From Bacteriovoracaceae bacterium (lineage in GTDB: Bacteria > Bdellovibrionota > Bacteriovoracia > Bacteriovoracales > Bacteriovoracaceae): a stretch of 64,000 nucleotides of DNA. Below, in pieces: positions 35,056 through 44,564 of this stretch. The DNA lies in NCBI GenBank assembly GCA_021737405.1, contig JAIPEG010000003.1, positions 222,778-286,777 of the forward strand, given 5' to 3'. The notes below the pieces were generated by a model. That model worked only from the letters and a program-made list of their open reading frames with translations. It was not told where the DNA came from and did not search any database. Within the stretch, counting starts at the first letter, position 1. Each line of letters opens with the position of its first letter. Both the position numbers and the translations under genes were made by a program.

Positions 35056-36561
35056 ATGGGTCTTTTTAAAGAAGAATTAAAAATTACTCCTCCAATGGGT
35101 CGTCACTTCGACCCATTGGATAATACCTATGATGCCATCATTATAGGCGCAGGTATGTCAGGTATGGCCGCAGCTATTCGCTTGGCCATGTACGATAAGA
35201 GAGTTCTTCTTCTAGAAAGGCACAATATTAGCGGGGGCTTAAACTCCTATTATAATCGTAAAAAGAGAGGCCTTGATGTTGGCCTTCACGCTCTTACGAA
35301 CTTTGCAGCCAAGGGAGAGAGAAGAAGACCTCTCACTAAACTTCTAAAACAGCTAAGAATCCCTTATGAAAAACTAGAGCTTACCCCACAGTTTGAAAGT
35401 CTCGTGAGCTTTCCCGATGTTAGTCTACGATTCAGCAACAATATTGAACTCCTGAAAGCGGAAATTGCCCAAAATTTCCCTAAAGAAGTCGATAACTTTG
35501 AGAGACTTTTAAAACACATCTTAGGATTTAATGAAGTCGCTCTTGATAATGAATTTATGATGGCCAAAGATGTCGTCGATTCCTTTATTAGTGACCATTC
35601 TTTAAGAGAGATGATTTTTTGTCCCCTTCTGATCTACGGATCAGCTTGGGAAAATGACATGGATTTCTCTCAATTTGTGATTATGTTTAAGTCCATTTAC
35701 CTAGAAGGATTTGGTCGTAGTCGCGGCGGTGTAAGACGAGTCTTAGAACTTTTAAGAGAGCGATTAAAAGAAGTTGGAGCAGAGGTCTGTTATAGAAATG
35801 GGGTGAAAGAGATTCTCACTCATGGAGACCAATCAATAGGTGTCATCACAGATAGAGGCCAAGAAGTAATCGCCCCCCTTATTTTAAGTTGTGCTGGTTT
35901 CCCTGAAACACTTAGTTTAATTCCAAAGCATCAAAGTCATTCTTCTAAGAGTCCGTTGGTTGGAAAACTAAGCTTTACCGAAACTATTTTCACCTTGAAC
36001 GATAGACCAAAGGATTTAGGTCTTGATAAGACCATTATTTTTCATAATGACGCTCAATCCTATTCCTACCAGAGACCTCAAGACTTCTACGATAAAAGAA
36101 GCGCCGTAATCTGCTTACCAAATAATTTTATCGATGATGACTACCAAGAGGGAGTCTATCGCCTAACGATGATGGCCAATTATGATCTCTGGCGAGCTAT
36201 TCATGAAGATAAGAGTGCCTATAACGACAAAAAGAACTCGGTTCTAAAAGACTCAATAAGTATTATGAATTCTTATATGCCAAAACTAAAAAGTGAAGAT
36301 ATTACATTTCACGATGTCTTTACTCCAACAAGTGTAGAGCGCTACACCGGCCATTTTGGCGGCTGCGTTTACGGAAGTCCTGACAAAAGCCGAGATGGAT
36401 CAACTCCCTATCGAGGCCTTTTTATTTGTGGGACCGACCAAGGGTTTCTAGGAATTGTCGGAAGTATGCTTAGTGGTATTTCAATGGCAAATCTCCACGG
36501 CCTTATGAATCAAACCCAAACAGCAAGCTCAACGGAGAGCATGACGACGAGTCCATTATGA
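35056..36561 (+). CDS. CrtI/CrtISO-like FAD-dependent desaturase or isomerase
   Basis: The FAD motif GAGMSG (31-36) is followed by an ERHNISGGLNS segment and the C-terminal LFICGTDQGFLGIVGSMLSG, as in phytoene desaturases and carotenoid isomerases. It ends in an ATGA overlap with oleA. The second member of the family is encoded at 49331, also next to fatty-acid genes. No carotenoid backbone gene (crtB) is near, so a fatty-acyl substrate is more likely, either desaturation or cis-trans isomerisation of a polyene chain. That is inference. Confidence 0.82.
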   Translation: MGLFKEELKITPPMGRHFDPLDNTYDAIIIGAGMSGMAAAIRLAMYDKRVLLLERHNISGGLNSYYNRKKRGLDVGLHALTNFAAKGERRRPLTKLLKQLRIPYEKLELTPQFESLVSFPDVSLRFSNNIELLKAEIAQNFPKEVDNFERLLKHILGFNEVALDNEFMMAKDVVDSFISDHSLREMIFCPLLIYGSAWENDMDFSQFVIMFKSIYLEGFGRSRGGVRRVLELLRERLKEVGAEVCYRNGVKEILTHGDQSIGVITDRGQEVIAPLILSCAGFPETLSLIPKHQSHSSKSPLVGKLSFTETIFTLNDRPKDLGLDKTIIFHNDAQSYSYQRPQDFYDKRSAVICLPNNFIDDDYQEGVYRLTMMANYDLWRAIHEDKSAYNDKKNSVLKDSISIMNSYMPKLKSEDITFHDVFTPTSVERYTGHFGGCVYGSPDKSRDGSTPYRGLFICGTDQGFLGIVGSMLSGISMANLHGLMNQTQTASSTESMTTSPL

Positions 36562-37619
36562 AATATCTTAAGGCTGCCCTATTAGGACTCGACAAATACC
36601 TACCAGAGACAAGAATTTCCTCTGAAGAAATTGAAGAGCGCCTAAAACCAACTTATGAAATTTGTCGCTTACCAGAGGGTCGCCTCGAACTCATGACAGG
36701 CATAAAAGAGAGAGGCGTGTGGCCAAGAGGCACCAGGCCAAGTGAACTTGCTACGAAAGCGGCAGAAAATCTTTTTAAGAAGTCTCTTCATAAAAAAGAA
36801 GAAGTCGACTTACTTATCTTTGCTTCCGTTTGTCGTGATTTCTTAGAGCCTTCTTCTGCTTCCGTTGTTCACTCAAATCTAGGCCTTTCACCAAAGGCCA
36901 TGATCTTTGATCTCTCTAATGCTTGCCTAGGTGTTATCAATGGAGTCGTGATGGCAAGTGAGCTCATCGAAAGAGGCTCAATTAACAAAGCTCTCATTGT
37001 CAGTGGTGAAAATAGTGGACCTCTTCTAGAAGAGACCATTAAGCAACTTAATCAAAAAGCAAAAGACGGTGAAATCAATCGAAAGAACATCAAAAAGTAT
37101 ATTGCCAATTTAACCATTGGTTCAGCTGCAACGGCCATTCTGATTGGTAGTCGAGAACACGACAAGCCTCTTGCAGAGATTACCCACGCAGTCGTTCGCA
37201 CCGACAGTTCGGCCAATATTCTCTGCCAAGGAAATGGATCACCGGATTCCCTAATGATGGAAACCGACAGTGAACTACTGATGGAAAAAGGTGTGAAACT
37301 CGCCAAAGAGACATGGGATAACTTTAAAGAAGAAAGTAACTGGAGTGAGAGCGATTTAAGTTGGGTCCTAACTCACCAAGTGGGAAAGGCACATGAGGCC
37401 TTAACGCTAAAAGCATTAAATTGCGAAGAGGTCCCAACCTTTAGAACATACCCTACCTTAGGAAATACTGGCTCGAGCGCTCTGCCCGTAACGCTAGAGC
37501 AACTCCTTGAGGATAAGACTCAGGGGCTTAGGCCTGGCAATAAGATGGCCCTCATGGGAATTGGTTCAGGATTGACGAGCATTATTTTAGGACTAAATTG
37601 GAAAGGAAATGAATCATGA
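36558..37619 (+). CDS. oleA: OleA, acyl-CoA:acyl-CoA condensing thiolase
   Basis: OleA joins two fatty acyl-CoA chains head to head, giving a 2-alkyl-3-ketoacid. Signature residues are all present: Cys123 in NACLGV, His273 in LTHQVGKAH, Asn303 in TLGNTGS, and Glu97 in CRDFLEPSSA, the glutamate that in Xanthomonas OleA reaches the partner active site. It starts the four-gene ole block, each junction an ATGA overlap. This is a confident assignment, supported by the gene order. Confidence 0.93.
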   Translation: MKYLKAALLGLDKYLPETRISSEEIEERLKPTYEICRLPEGRLELMTGIKERGVWPRGTRPSELATKAAENLFKKSLHKKEEVDLLIFASVCRDFLEPSSASVVHSNLGLSPKAMIFDLSNACLGVINGVVMASELIERGSINKALIVSGENSGPLLEETIKQLNQKAKDGEINRKNIKKYIANLTIGSAATAILIGSREHDKPLAEITHAVVRTDSSANILCQGNGSPDSLMMETDSELLMEKGVKLAKETWDNFKEESNWSESDLSWVLTHQVGKAHEALTLKALNCEEVPTFRTYPTLGNTGSSALPVTLEQLLEDKTQGLRPGNKMALMGIGSGLTSIILGLNWKGNES

Positions 37620-38503
37620 TCGAAATACCTAGTGAATTAAAAAGTGAATACCCTTTCAAGTCCCATTACCTAACTCTAGAGGACAATAACCTACTTCACT
37701 ATGTTGATGAGGGGCCAAAGGATAGTTCTCCGATCATCATGGTTCATGGTAATCCTACTTGGTCCTTTTTTTATCGAAATCTTATTAGAAAGTTCTCTCC
37801 AGAGAGAAGAGTCATTGCAATTGATCATATTGGCTGTGGCTTAAGCAGCAAACCACAATCTTACGATTACACTTTAGAAAATCATATTCAAAATATTAGT
37901 AAGCTCTTTAAAGAAGTTATTCTTCCCGACCTTGGAGACAAGAAGTTTGATCTTATCGTGCATGACTGGGGAGGTGCTATTGGTCTAGGCCTTGCCACGC
38001 GTTTTAGTGAGCACTTAAATAAGTCCGTCATTATGAATACCGCGGCCTATACAGATGAATTTATTCCAAAGAGAATTAATCTTTGTAAAATCCCTATTCT
38101 CGGAGAAAGACTCGTGCGCCATTTTAATGCCTTTGCTTGGCCCGCGACATTCATGGCAGTGGAAAAGCCTCTCTCCTCTATTATAAAAAGAGGTTATCTT
38201 CTTCCTTATAATAACTACAAAAACAGAATTGCTACCGCCCGTTTTGTTATGGATATTCCCATGGGACCGAAGCATCCGAGTTGGAAAACCTTGAAGGATA
38301 TTGAAGAGGCGCTACCAAATCTTCCTGGAGAGAAACTCCTTCTCTGGGGTGAGAAGGACTTTTGCTTTAGTCCCCATTTCTATGAGAGGTGGAAGAAGTT
38401 TTATCCAAACGCTGAGACTTGTTTACTTCCAAAGGCCGGTCATTATTTATTAGAAGATGAACCGGAAATGACAACTGAGAAGATCACTGGATTTCTTCAA
38501 TGA
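37616..38503 (+). CDS. oleB: OleB, beta-lactone decarboxylase
   Basis: OleB is an alpha/beta hydrolase of the haloalkane dehalogenase type that splits the beta-lactone made by OleC into a cis-olefin and CO2. It has HGNPTWSF (oxyanion region), nucleophile Asp117 in VHDWGGAIG, and His276 in KAGHYLLED. Some bacteria carry OleBC as a fusion; here they are separate genes overlapping by 4 bases. Confidence 0.9.
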   Translation: MIEIPSELKSEYPFKSHYLTLEDNNLLHYVDEGPKDSSPIIMVHGNPTWSFFYRNLIRKFSPERRVIAIDHIGCGLSSKPQSYDYTLENHIQNISKLFKEVILPDLGDKKFDLIVHDWGGAIGLGLATRFSEHLNKSVIMNTAAYTDEFIPKRINLCKIPILGERLVRHFNAFAWPATFMAVEKPLSSIIKRGYLLPYNNYKNRIATARFVMDIPMGPKHPSWKTLKDIEEALPNLPGEKLLLWGEKDFCFSPHFYERWKKFYPNAETCLLPKAGHYLLEDEPEMTTEKITGFLQ

Positions 38504-40155
38504 ATGCCAATATAGCCAGTAGACTGCCACATCTCGCCAAAGAGTTTCCTGCAAGGATAGCAGTAAGTGCACCGATAAAAGGCAGACCCATTGATAAGAA
38601 AAAGTGGTTTATTTATGAAGAACTCACCTTTTCTGAGCTTGATGAGAGGTCCAATCTCTTTGCCCACCAGCTACAAGACTTAGGCCTTAAGAGAGGTCAA
38701 AAAGTCTTAATGTTCATAAGACCTGGTCTAGATTTTTCGGCGATGACTTTCGCCGTTTTTAGAGCAGGCCTCATCCCCGTCTTCATTGACCCTGGCATGG
38801 GAAGAAAAAATCTTTTAGAAGCAGTTGCCCACATTCGCCCCGATGGCCTTATTGCAGAACCTGAAGTTCATCTCATGCGTTTAATTTTCCCAAAGGCCTT
38901 TCGCTCAGTAAAATTTTTCATCACGACGAGAGGACCAACTTGGGGAGAGATGGCCTCACTTTCAAAGTGGCGTCAACTAGCAACGCCTAGTGACTCCTTA
39001 ATGGAAGAGATGGCTCCAGAAGATACGGCGGCCGTCCTCTTTACTTCAGGGGGAACAGGTATTCCAAAGGGCGTAAGATACACCCATAAAATCTTTAATG
39101 CCCAAGTCGATCGCCTGAAAACCATGTTTAATCTCGATGAGTCTGAAGTTGATCTTCCAGGTTTTCCCCTCTTTAGCCTTTTTACAATAACAATGGGGAT
39201 GAAGTCGGCCATTCCCGCCATGAATCCATCAAGGCCTTCAGAATGTAACCCTGAATGGCTTGTCAAAAATATCATGGATCATAAGGCAACATTTGTTGCT
39301 GGCTCCCCTGCCATTTGGAAAAGAGTTGCGGACTTTTGTGAATTAAACAGCATTACACTTCCAAGTGTGAAATATCTTGTCATGTTTGGAGCCCCTGTAA
39401 GTTTAGAACTGCATGAAAAATTTCAATCTATTTTAATCAACGGTGATACCTACACGCCCTATGGGGCCACGGAATGTTTACCTGTATCCAATATTAATGG
39501 CAAAAGTGTTCTTGAAGAATTTGCAGTAGATATGAATTTGGGAAAGGGTACTTGTGTTGGAAAACCAGCGCCAGGGACCATCATAAAAATAGCCCCCATT
39601 ACAGAAGATCCTTTAGTTGAAGGGGAATTTGAATGGCTAAAAGTAGGAGCACTTGGCGAGATTTGTGTTCTCTCTGATACAGTGACTCCTGAGTATGTTG
39701 GTATGCCAGAGAAAACTCTCGAAGCAAAAATACCAATCATTGATGGCCGCCTTTGGCATCGAATGGGAGATCTTGGGTATTTAGACACTGAAGGTAGGCT
39801 TTGGTTTTGTGGAAGAAAAAGCCACAGAGTAACGATCAATAATGTTGTTTATCCAAGTGTTCCTCAGGAGAATCCCTTTTTAAAACTACCCCTGGTGCAA
39901 AAGTGTGCTTTCATAGGTCCACTCACAAATGGAGAAACTATAGCTAGTCTTATAATAGAGCCTAAAAGAAAACTCTCCTCCCATGAAAAGAATGATTTAG
40001 AGATAAAGCTCAGGGACTTGGCCAAAAGAAGCCTACCAGGAACCCCTATAAGAAGAGTACTCTTTCACTCAAAATTTCCAGTAGACGTCAGACACAATAT
40101 TAAAATTGATCGATTAAAACTAAAAGAGATGGTTGAAAAAGGAACCATTAGATGA
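38500..40155 (+). CDS. oleC: OleC, beta-lactone synthetase
   Basis: This adenylate-forming enzyme activates a 2-alkyl-3-hydroxyacid with ATP to form a cis-beta-lactone. The ATP loop is LFTSGGTGIPKG (180-191), and later marks include YTPYGATECLPVSN, GDLGYLD and a closing IKIDRLKLKE. At 551 residues its length fits OleC. It follows oleB and precedes oleD with ATGA overlaps, which fixes the assignment beyond general acyl-CoA ligases. Confidence 0.9.
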   Translation: MNANIASRLPHLAKEFPARIAVSAPIKGRPIDKKKWFIYEELTFSELDERSNLFAHQLQDLGLKRGQKVLMFIRPGLDFSAMTFAVFRAGLIPVFIDPGMGRKNLLEAVAHIRPDGLIAEPEVHLMRLIFPKAFRSVKFFITTRGPTWGEMASLSKWRQLATPSDSLMEEMAPEDTAAVLFTSGGTGIPKGVRYTHKIFNAQVDRLKTMFNLDESEVDLPGFPLFSLFTITMGMKSAIPAMNPSRPSECNPEWLVKNIMDHKATFVAGSPAIWKRVADFCELNSITLPSVKYLVMFGAPVSLELHEKFQSILINGDTYTPYGATECLPVSNINGKSVLEEFAVDMNLGKGTCVGKPAPGTIIKIAPITEDPLVEGEFEWLKVGALGEICVLSDTVTPEYVGMPEKTLEAKIPIIDGRLWHRMGDLGYLDTEGRLWFCGRKSHRVTINNVVYPSVPQENPFLKLPLVQKCAFIGPLTNGETIASLIIEPKRKLSSHEKNDLEIKLRDLAKRSLPGTPIRRVLFHSKFPVDVRHNIKIDRLKLKEMVEKGTIR

Positions 40156-41126
40156 AAGTTTTTATCACAGGTGGCGGAGGCTTTCTAGGCCAACATATCG
40201 TCAGAAAACTCATTGAAAAGGGTCACACTGTTACAAGTTATAGCAGAGGAACTTATCCCGAACTTGAAACGCTTGGGGTGAAAGCGATCCAAGGGTCACT
40301 CGAAGATAAGGAGCACCTCCTTCGTGCATGCATGGGTCATGATGCTTTCTTTCATGTAGCATCAAAGGTTGCCATGTGGGGAAGAGTTGAAGATTTCACC
40401 AACACTAATGTAACGGGAACAAAGAATGCACTCGAGGCCGCACGAAAGAGCGGAATAAAGAGCTTTATTTATACGAGTACCCCAAGTGTTGTCTTTGGAG
40501 ATAAGTCATTAAAAGGGGTAAATGAAGACACCCCCTATCCTCCCTTTACTTATAGTCGCTATGGTTCTTCAAAAGCACTTGCCGAAAAGATTGTCCTAGA
40601 AAATAATGATGAGTCTTTTAAAACCATTTCCCTAAGGCCACACTTGGTGTTTGGCCCCGGGGACAAAAATCTTATTCCCCGTCTTATTGATTCAGCAAAG
40701 AAGAAAAAGTTAAAAATTATTGGAGATGGCAAAAACCAGGTCGACGTCCTCTATGTTGAAAATGCCGCTGATGCTCACCTTATGGCGTGGGAGGCTTTAT
40801 TAAAAAAGCCTGAGATCGTTGGTGGCCAGGCCTATTTTATTGGTCAGGGGCCCGTTAATTTGTGGGGCTTTATTAATAAGATTTTGGCCCGCTATGAGTT
40901 AGCTCCGATTGAGAAGAAAGTGTCTTTTAAAGTGGCCTTTTTTCTTGGAGGGCTTATTGAAAGAGGGGCATCTCTTTTTAGAAAGTTTGACTGGCACCCA
41001 CCCATGACTCGTTTTGTGGCGCTACAATTAAGTAAGGATCATTACTTTAGCCATGAGTTAGCCTATAAAGATTTAGGATGGAAACCAAAGATTAGTATTG
41101 ACGAGGCCTTAAGCCGCTTGATTTAG
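40152..41126 (+). CDS. oleD: OleD, 2-alkyl-3-ketoalkanoate reductase
   Basis: An extended short-chain dehydrogenase that reduces the OleA product with NADPH. The NAD(P) motif is GGGGFLG (7-13). The catalytic Tyr137 and Lys141 lie in the YGSSK segment, with the Ser in TSTPSVVFG. It ends the operon and overlaps the 3' end of the convergent hybrid kinase gene by 18 bases. No terminator is visible. Confidence 0.9.
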   Translation: MKVFITGGGGFLGQHIVRKLIEKGHTVTSYSRGTYPELETLGVKAIQGSLEDKEHLLRACMGHDAFFHVASKVAMWGRVEDFTNTNVTGTKNALEAARKSGIKSFIYTSTPSVVFGDKSLKGVNEDTPYPPFTYSRYGSSKALAEKIVLENNDESFKTISLRPHLVFGPGDKNLIPRLIDSAKKKKLKIIGDGKNQVDVLYVENAADAHLMAWEALLKKPEIVGGQAYFIGQGPVNLWGFINKILARYELAPIEKKVSFKVAFFLGGLIERGASLFRKFDWHPPMTRFVALQLSKDHYFSHELAYKDLGWKPKISIDEALSRLI

Positions 41127-43853
41127 GTTATTTTGTTCACTCACGAACTCTTCTAACTCTTTTAAAACCAATTCATTAATCGATAGAAATATTCCTAGTT
41201 TTTCTTCAGTATCAATGAAGTAAGCATTTTTGCCACATTCTTCGATTCGAAAGGCAGCATCCCTTAATTTGTCAGAATAAAAGTTTCCAACAATTCCTTT
41301 TAGGGTATGCCCCGCGATTTGTATCTCTTCAGCATTCTTGGTTTTGGTGCCATTTTGAATCTGTTCAACAAAGGAATTAATTTGTTCTTTGTAGTCCGAA
41401 AGCATCTCTTCAAAGATATCCATGTCCTCCCTAAATTCATAGAGAATTTTTGATGAATCTATGTAGTTAAAACTTCTCATCTCTTCCTCTCTCTTTTCAT
41501 TTTCAATGTCGCTCATGTCATCAAGTCCAAAGAACCTCCTGAATTGATCTTCAAGCGCTCTTTTTGAAATCGGCTTTGCAATAAAGGCCTTCATTCCTGC
41601 ATTAAAACACTTCTGACGATCTTCTTCAAAAACATTCGCTGTCATGGCAATAATGGGAGGAGCAGAATCCTGCCAATTACAAATAATATTTTTCGTCGCA
41701 TCTAGGCCATCCATTACTGGCATTTGCATATCCATAAAGACCACATCAAATGGGTCTTCTTCTTTGATACACATATCCACTAGGGATACTGCCTCTTCGC
41801 CATTATTAGCAACAAAAATTCTATCTTTAGAAAACCCAAGCTTTTTAAGAAAGGAGATTGCTAATTTTTGATTGGTTTTATGATCTTCCGCCAAGAGAAT
41901 TTTTAAGTCTTTTCTGTACCCCCTATGATCAATTGGTACTACATCTTCTTCAGACTCAAGCTCATAACCAATTTCCGCCATGACTTCAAAATAAAAAGTA
42001 GACCCTGATCCGAGGTCTGACTCGATAGCGATCTGGCCACCCATCTTATTAACGAGAGACTGACAAATGGCAAGACCCAGGCCTGTTCCCCCAAACTTAC
42101 GTGTGGTTGTTTCATCAACTTGTCTAAAACTTTGAAAAAGTATACCTTGCTTTTCTAAAGGAATCCCCATTCCCGTATCTACGACCTTAAAAATAAAGTT
42201 ACCCTGATTTTCGTTACTGCGCATTTTATCAAAGATAACTTCAATCGATATATGACCTTTTTCAGTGAACTTTAAAGCATTCGAAACGAGGTTTGATAGA
42301 ATCTGTTTCAAACGGGTTTCATCACCTACTATAAACTGAGGTAATGCTGGGTCTATTACCGTTCTTATCACTAAACCTTTTCGACTAGCTTCGGCATTAA
42401 AAATTGATTTTGTGCCTTTAATCACCTTTCTGAGATCAAAGGAGCGGTACTCTAAATCCATTTTGCCCGCTTCAATTTTTGAAAAGTCTAGGATGTCATT
42501 CACAATAGTTAATAATTGATCTCCACACGTTTGAATGGTCTCAACTAGATCTTTTTGCTCTCTATTTAACTTGGTTCCCGTAAGAAGCTCTAACATACCC
42601 ATCATGCCATTCATTGGTGTGCGAATCTCATGGGACATGGAGGCCAAAAAAGATGATTTTGCCTGAGTGGCATCAAGGGCCTTTTCTCTTGCCTCTATCA
42701 GAATCTTTTCATTTTTTACTTCTTCCGTTATGTCCCAATTAAGCCCTGTAATTTCCGTCGGCTCTCCTAGGTGATTGTACTCAATTAGGGCACGCCCCTT
42801 TATGCATCTAAGGCCTTTTTGAGGATGGATAATATTAAATTGGCTATTATAAATTGGTTTCTTCTCACTGATACAGGTCAAGAAATCCTTCGATGCGACC
42901 TCTCTATCTTTAGGTTCTAGACAATTCATCCAATCTTCAATACTTGAATTAAATTTTTCCTTATTTACTCCAAAAATGTCATAACTCAAATCATCCCAAG
43001 TCAGATGATCCTTACTCGGTATATATACCCAGTTGCCTATTCCAGCAGATTCAACGGCCATGGTTAAATGAACTTTAGGTCTATTGAGGTTTATTGATAA
43101 TTTTTTCTCTTTATCAATATCTTGAAATGTTCCATAGATTCGATAGGGTAAACCATTAACTTTCTCAACTTTACCTACCCCTCGTGTCCAAATGAGTTCA
43201 CCACTTTTATGAAGGATTTGTAGCTCTAAATCGTAAATTTCCCCTGTCTCTAAAGTATGTTTTAAACGACTTGCAACAATATCTCTAAAATGCTCTGCAT
43301 AGAGTTCAATTGTATTTTCAACCGTAGGGACAAACTCCAAGGGATCTAGCCCATGAATTTCATATACCATGGAAGACCAATAAAGATGATTAGTTTGGAC
43401 ATTCCACTCCCAATATCCAATTTTTGCGACATCTTGAACGCTCGCTAAAACTTCTTCAAACTTTTTTCGATGAGTTACTTCAAGACGAATGGAAATATAA
43501 TTGTATTCATTATTTTCTTCACACCAGACTGGTCTAATGATGGTATCCACCCAATAGAGTTGCCCATTTTTAGCGCGGTTACAAATCTCTCCCTTCCAAA
43601 CCCTACCTTCAAGAAGACAAACCCACATCTCTTTAAAAAAATCTTTACTGTGATAACCAGAATTAACAATATTGTGATTGCTTCCCACAAGTTCTTCTTC
43701 TGAATAGCCAGAGATTTCACAAAAACGTTTATTTGCTGTTATGATCTCTCCACTTTGTTTGGTGATGGAGACTATAGAATTATCATAGGTAATCTCCTGA
43801 TACACATCAAGAGAATCATCATGCATAGAGCGAATTTCTTTAAAACTTTTCAA
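41109..43853 (-). CDS. Hybrid sensor histidine kinase (PAS3-HisKA-HATPase-REC-HPt)
   Basis: Three PAS domains fill residues ~20-375. The HisKA box SMSHEIRTPMNG carries His408, then HATPase with N and G boxes (NLVSNALKFTEKG, DTGMGIP, GGTGLGLAI). A receiver follows with Asp708 in MDMQMPVMDG, then an HPt domain with His849 in GHTLKG. There is no transmembrane segment, so it senses a cytoplasmic signal. The phosphorelay is complete but lacks an output domain. TTG 43853 is used since AAAGG is upstream. The neighbour at 43866 is a plausible partner. Confidence 0.92.
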   Translation of the reverse strand: MKSFKEIRSMHDDSLDVYQEITYDNSIVSITKQSGEIITANKRFCEISGYSEEELVGSNHNIVNSGYHSKDFFKEMWVCLLEGRVWKGEICNRAKNGQLYWVDTIIRPVWCEENNEYNYISIRLEVTHRKKFEEVLASVQDVAKIGYWEWNVQTNHLYWSSMVYEIHGLDPLEFVPTVENTIELYAEHFRDIVASRLKHTLETGEIYDLELQILHKSGELIWTRGVGKVEKVNGLPYRIYGTFQDIDKEKKLSINLNRPKVHLTMAVESAGIGNWVYIPSKDHLTWDDLSYDIFGVNKEKFNSSIEDWMNCLEPKDREVASKDFLTCISEKKPIYNSQFNIIHPQKGLRCIKGRALIEYNHLGEPTEITGLNWDITEEVKNEKILIEAREKALDATQAKSSFLASMSHEIRTPMNGMMGMLELLTGTKLNREQKDLVETIQTCGDQLLTIVNDILDFSKIEAGKMDLEYRSFDLRKVIKGTKSIFNAEASRKGLVIRTVIDPALPQFIVGDETRLKQILSNLVSNALKFTEKGHISIEVIFDKMRSNENQGNFIFKVVDTGMGIPLEKQGILFQSFRQVDETTTRKFGGTGLGLAICQSLVNKMGGQIAIESDLGSGSTFYFEVMAEIGYELESEEDVVPIDHRGYRKDLKILLAEDHKTNQKLAISFLKKLGFSKDRIFVANNGEEAVSLVDMCIKEEDPFDVVFMDMQMPVMDGLDATKNIICNWQDSAPPIIAMTANVFEEDRQKCFNAGMKAFIAKPISKRALEDQFRRFFGLDDMSDIENEKREEEMRSFNYIDSSKILYEFREDMDIFEEMLSDYKEQINSFVEQIQNGTKTKNAEEIQIAGHTLKGIVGNFYSDKLRDAAFRIEECGKNAYFIDTEEKLGIFLSINELVLKELEEFVSEQNNLNQAA

Positions 43854-43865
43854 TCTATATCGCCT

Positions 43866-44513
43866 TTACTTGAGTTTAATCATTTTGGTGTCTTTGACGT
43901 AGATATCCTCTTCGACTTCACCTTCTTTTGTGACTCTTTCAATCTTTTTGACGATGTCGGCAATTCTTACGAGGGCCTCAATGGCAATCTCTATTCGCCT
44001 CTCATCTATTTTAGAAAAGTCACGTCTTAAACTACCTAAGGCTATGGTTAAGGGGTTATTGATTTCATGGTTAAAGGTGGCAACCATTGAGTTGATTGTT
44101 TCAAGCTGCTTTTTCTTCATGTGACCCTGATAAAAGCCAATGAGTTCCTTTTGGGTTCTAATTCTGGCAACGGCAATATCGATATTGGCGGGTTTTATAA
44201 GATAATCACTGGCCCCTTCGGCCAGACACTCAACTATTTTTTCGGTGTGATCTTCCCCTGATAACATGATAACCGGAAGCTCCATAGGAGACTTTTTCTC
44301 TCTGATTCTCTTAAGAACCTCAGACCCATCAAGGCCTGGCATAACGATATCTAAAATGACAATGAGATCATCTGGCAGATCATCTCTTTGCAAATATTGA
44401 AGGCAATCCCCTCCATTATAAACGACCTCAACTTCGTGACCTCGTTTAATAAGGCGCTTAGAGAAAATCTTTGAATTGATCTGGTCGTCGTCAACCAATA
44501 GTAAATGGGCCAT
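43866..44513 (-). CDS. Response regulator with C-terminal histidine-kinase dimerisation (DHp) domain, no ATPase
   Basis: An N-terminal receiver has the acidic pocket VDDDQ, phospho-acceptor Asp55 in LDIVMPG, and Lys107. After residue ~125 a helical region carries an H-box, TFNHEINNPLT (His149), the mark of a HisKA domain. The protein then ends at 215 residues without any ATP-binding catalytic domain. It could be a phosphotransfer intermediate, or use the kinase domain of its operon partner. GGAGG precedes the ATG. It is 12 bases upstream of the hybrid kinase. Confidence 0.85.
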   Translation of the reverse strand: MAHLLLVDDDQINSKIFSKRLIKRGHEVEVVYNGGDCLQYLQRDDLPDDLIVILDIVMPGLDGSEVLKRIREKKSPMELPVIMLSGEDHTEKIVECLAEGASDYLIKPANIDIAVARIRTQKELIGFYQGHMKKKQLETINSMVATFNHEINNPLTIALGSLRRDFSKIDERRIEIAIEALVRIADIVKKIERVTKEGEVEEDIYVKDTKMIKLK

Positions 44514-44564
44514 TAGTAAATTGCCTCCGTTAGCTTAACTTTTCGGATTTAACACCTTTAAAGT

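Noticed and set aside
35056..36561. Carotenoid biosynthesis assignment for the CrtI-like enzymes
   Set aside because: No phytoene synthase or cyclase is in the window, and both copies sit inside fatty-acid-type operons. It is kept only as an alternative.
41109..44513. Assigning the two-component pair as regulators of the ole operon
   Set aside because: The only evidence is proximity. Neither protein has a DNA-binding domain, and the ole operon already has its own regulator.
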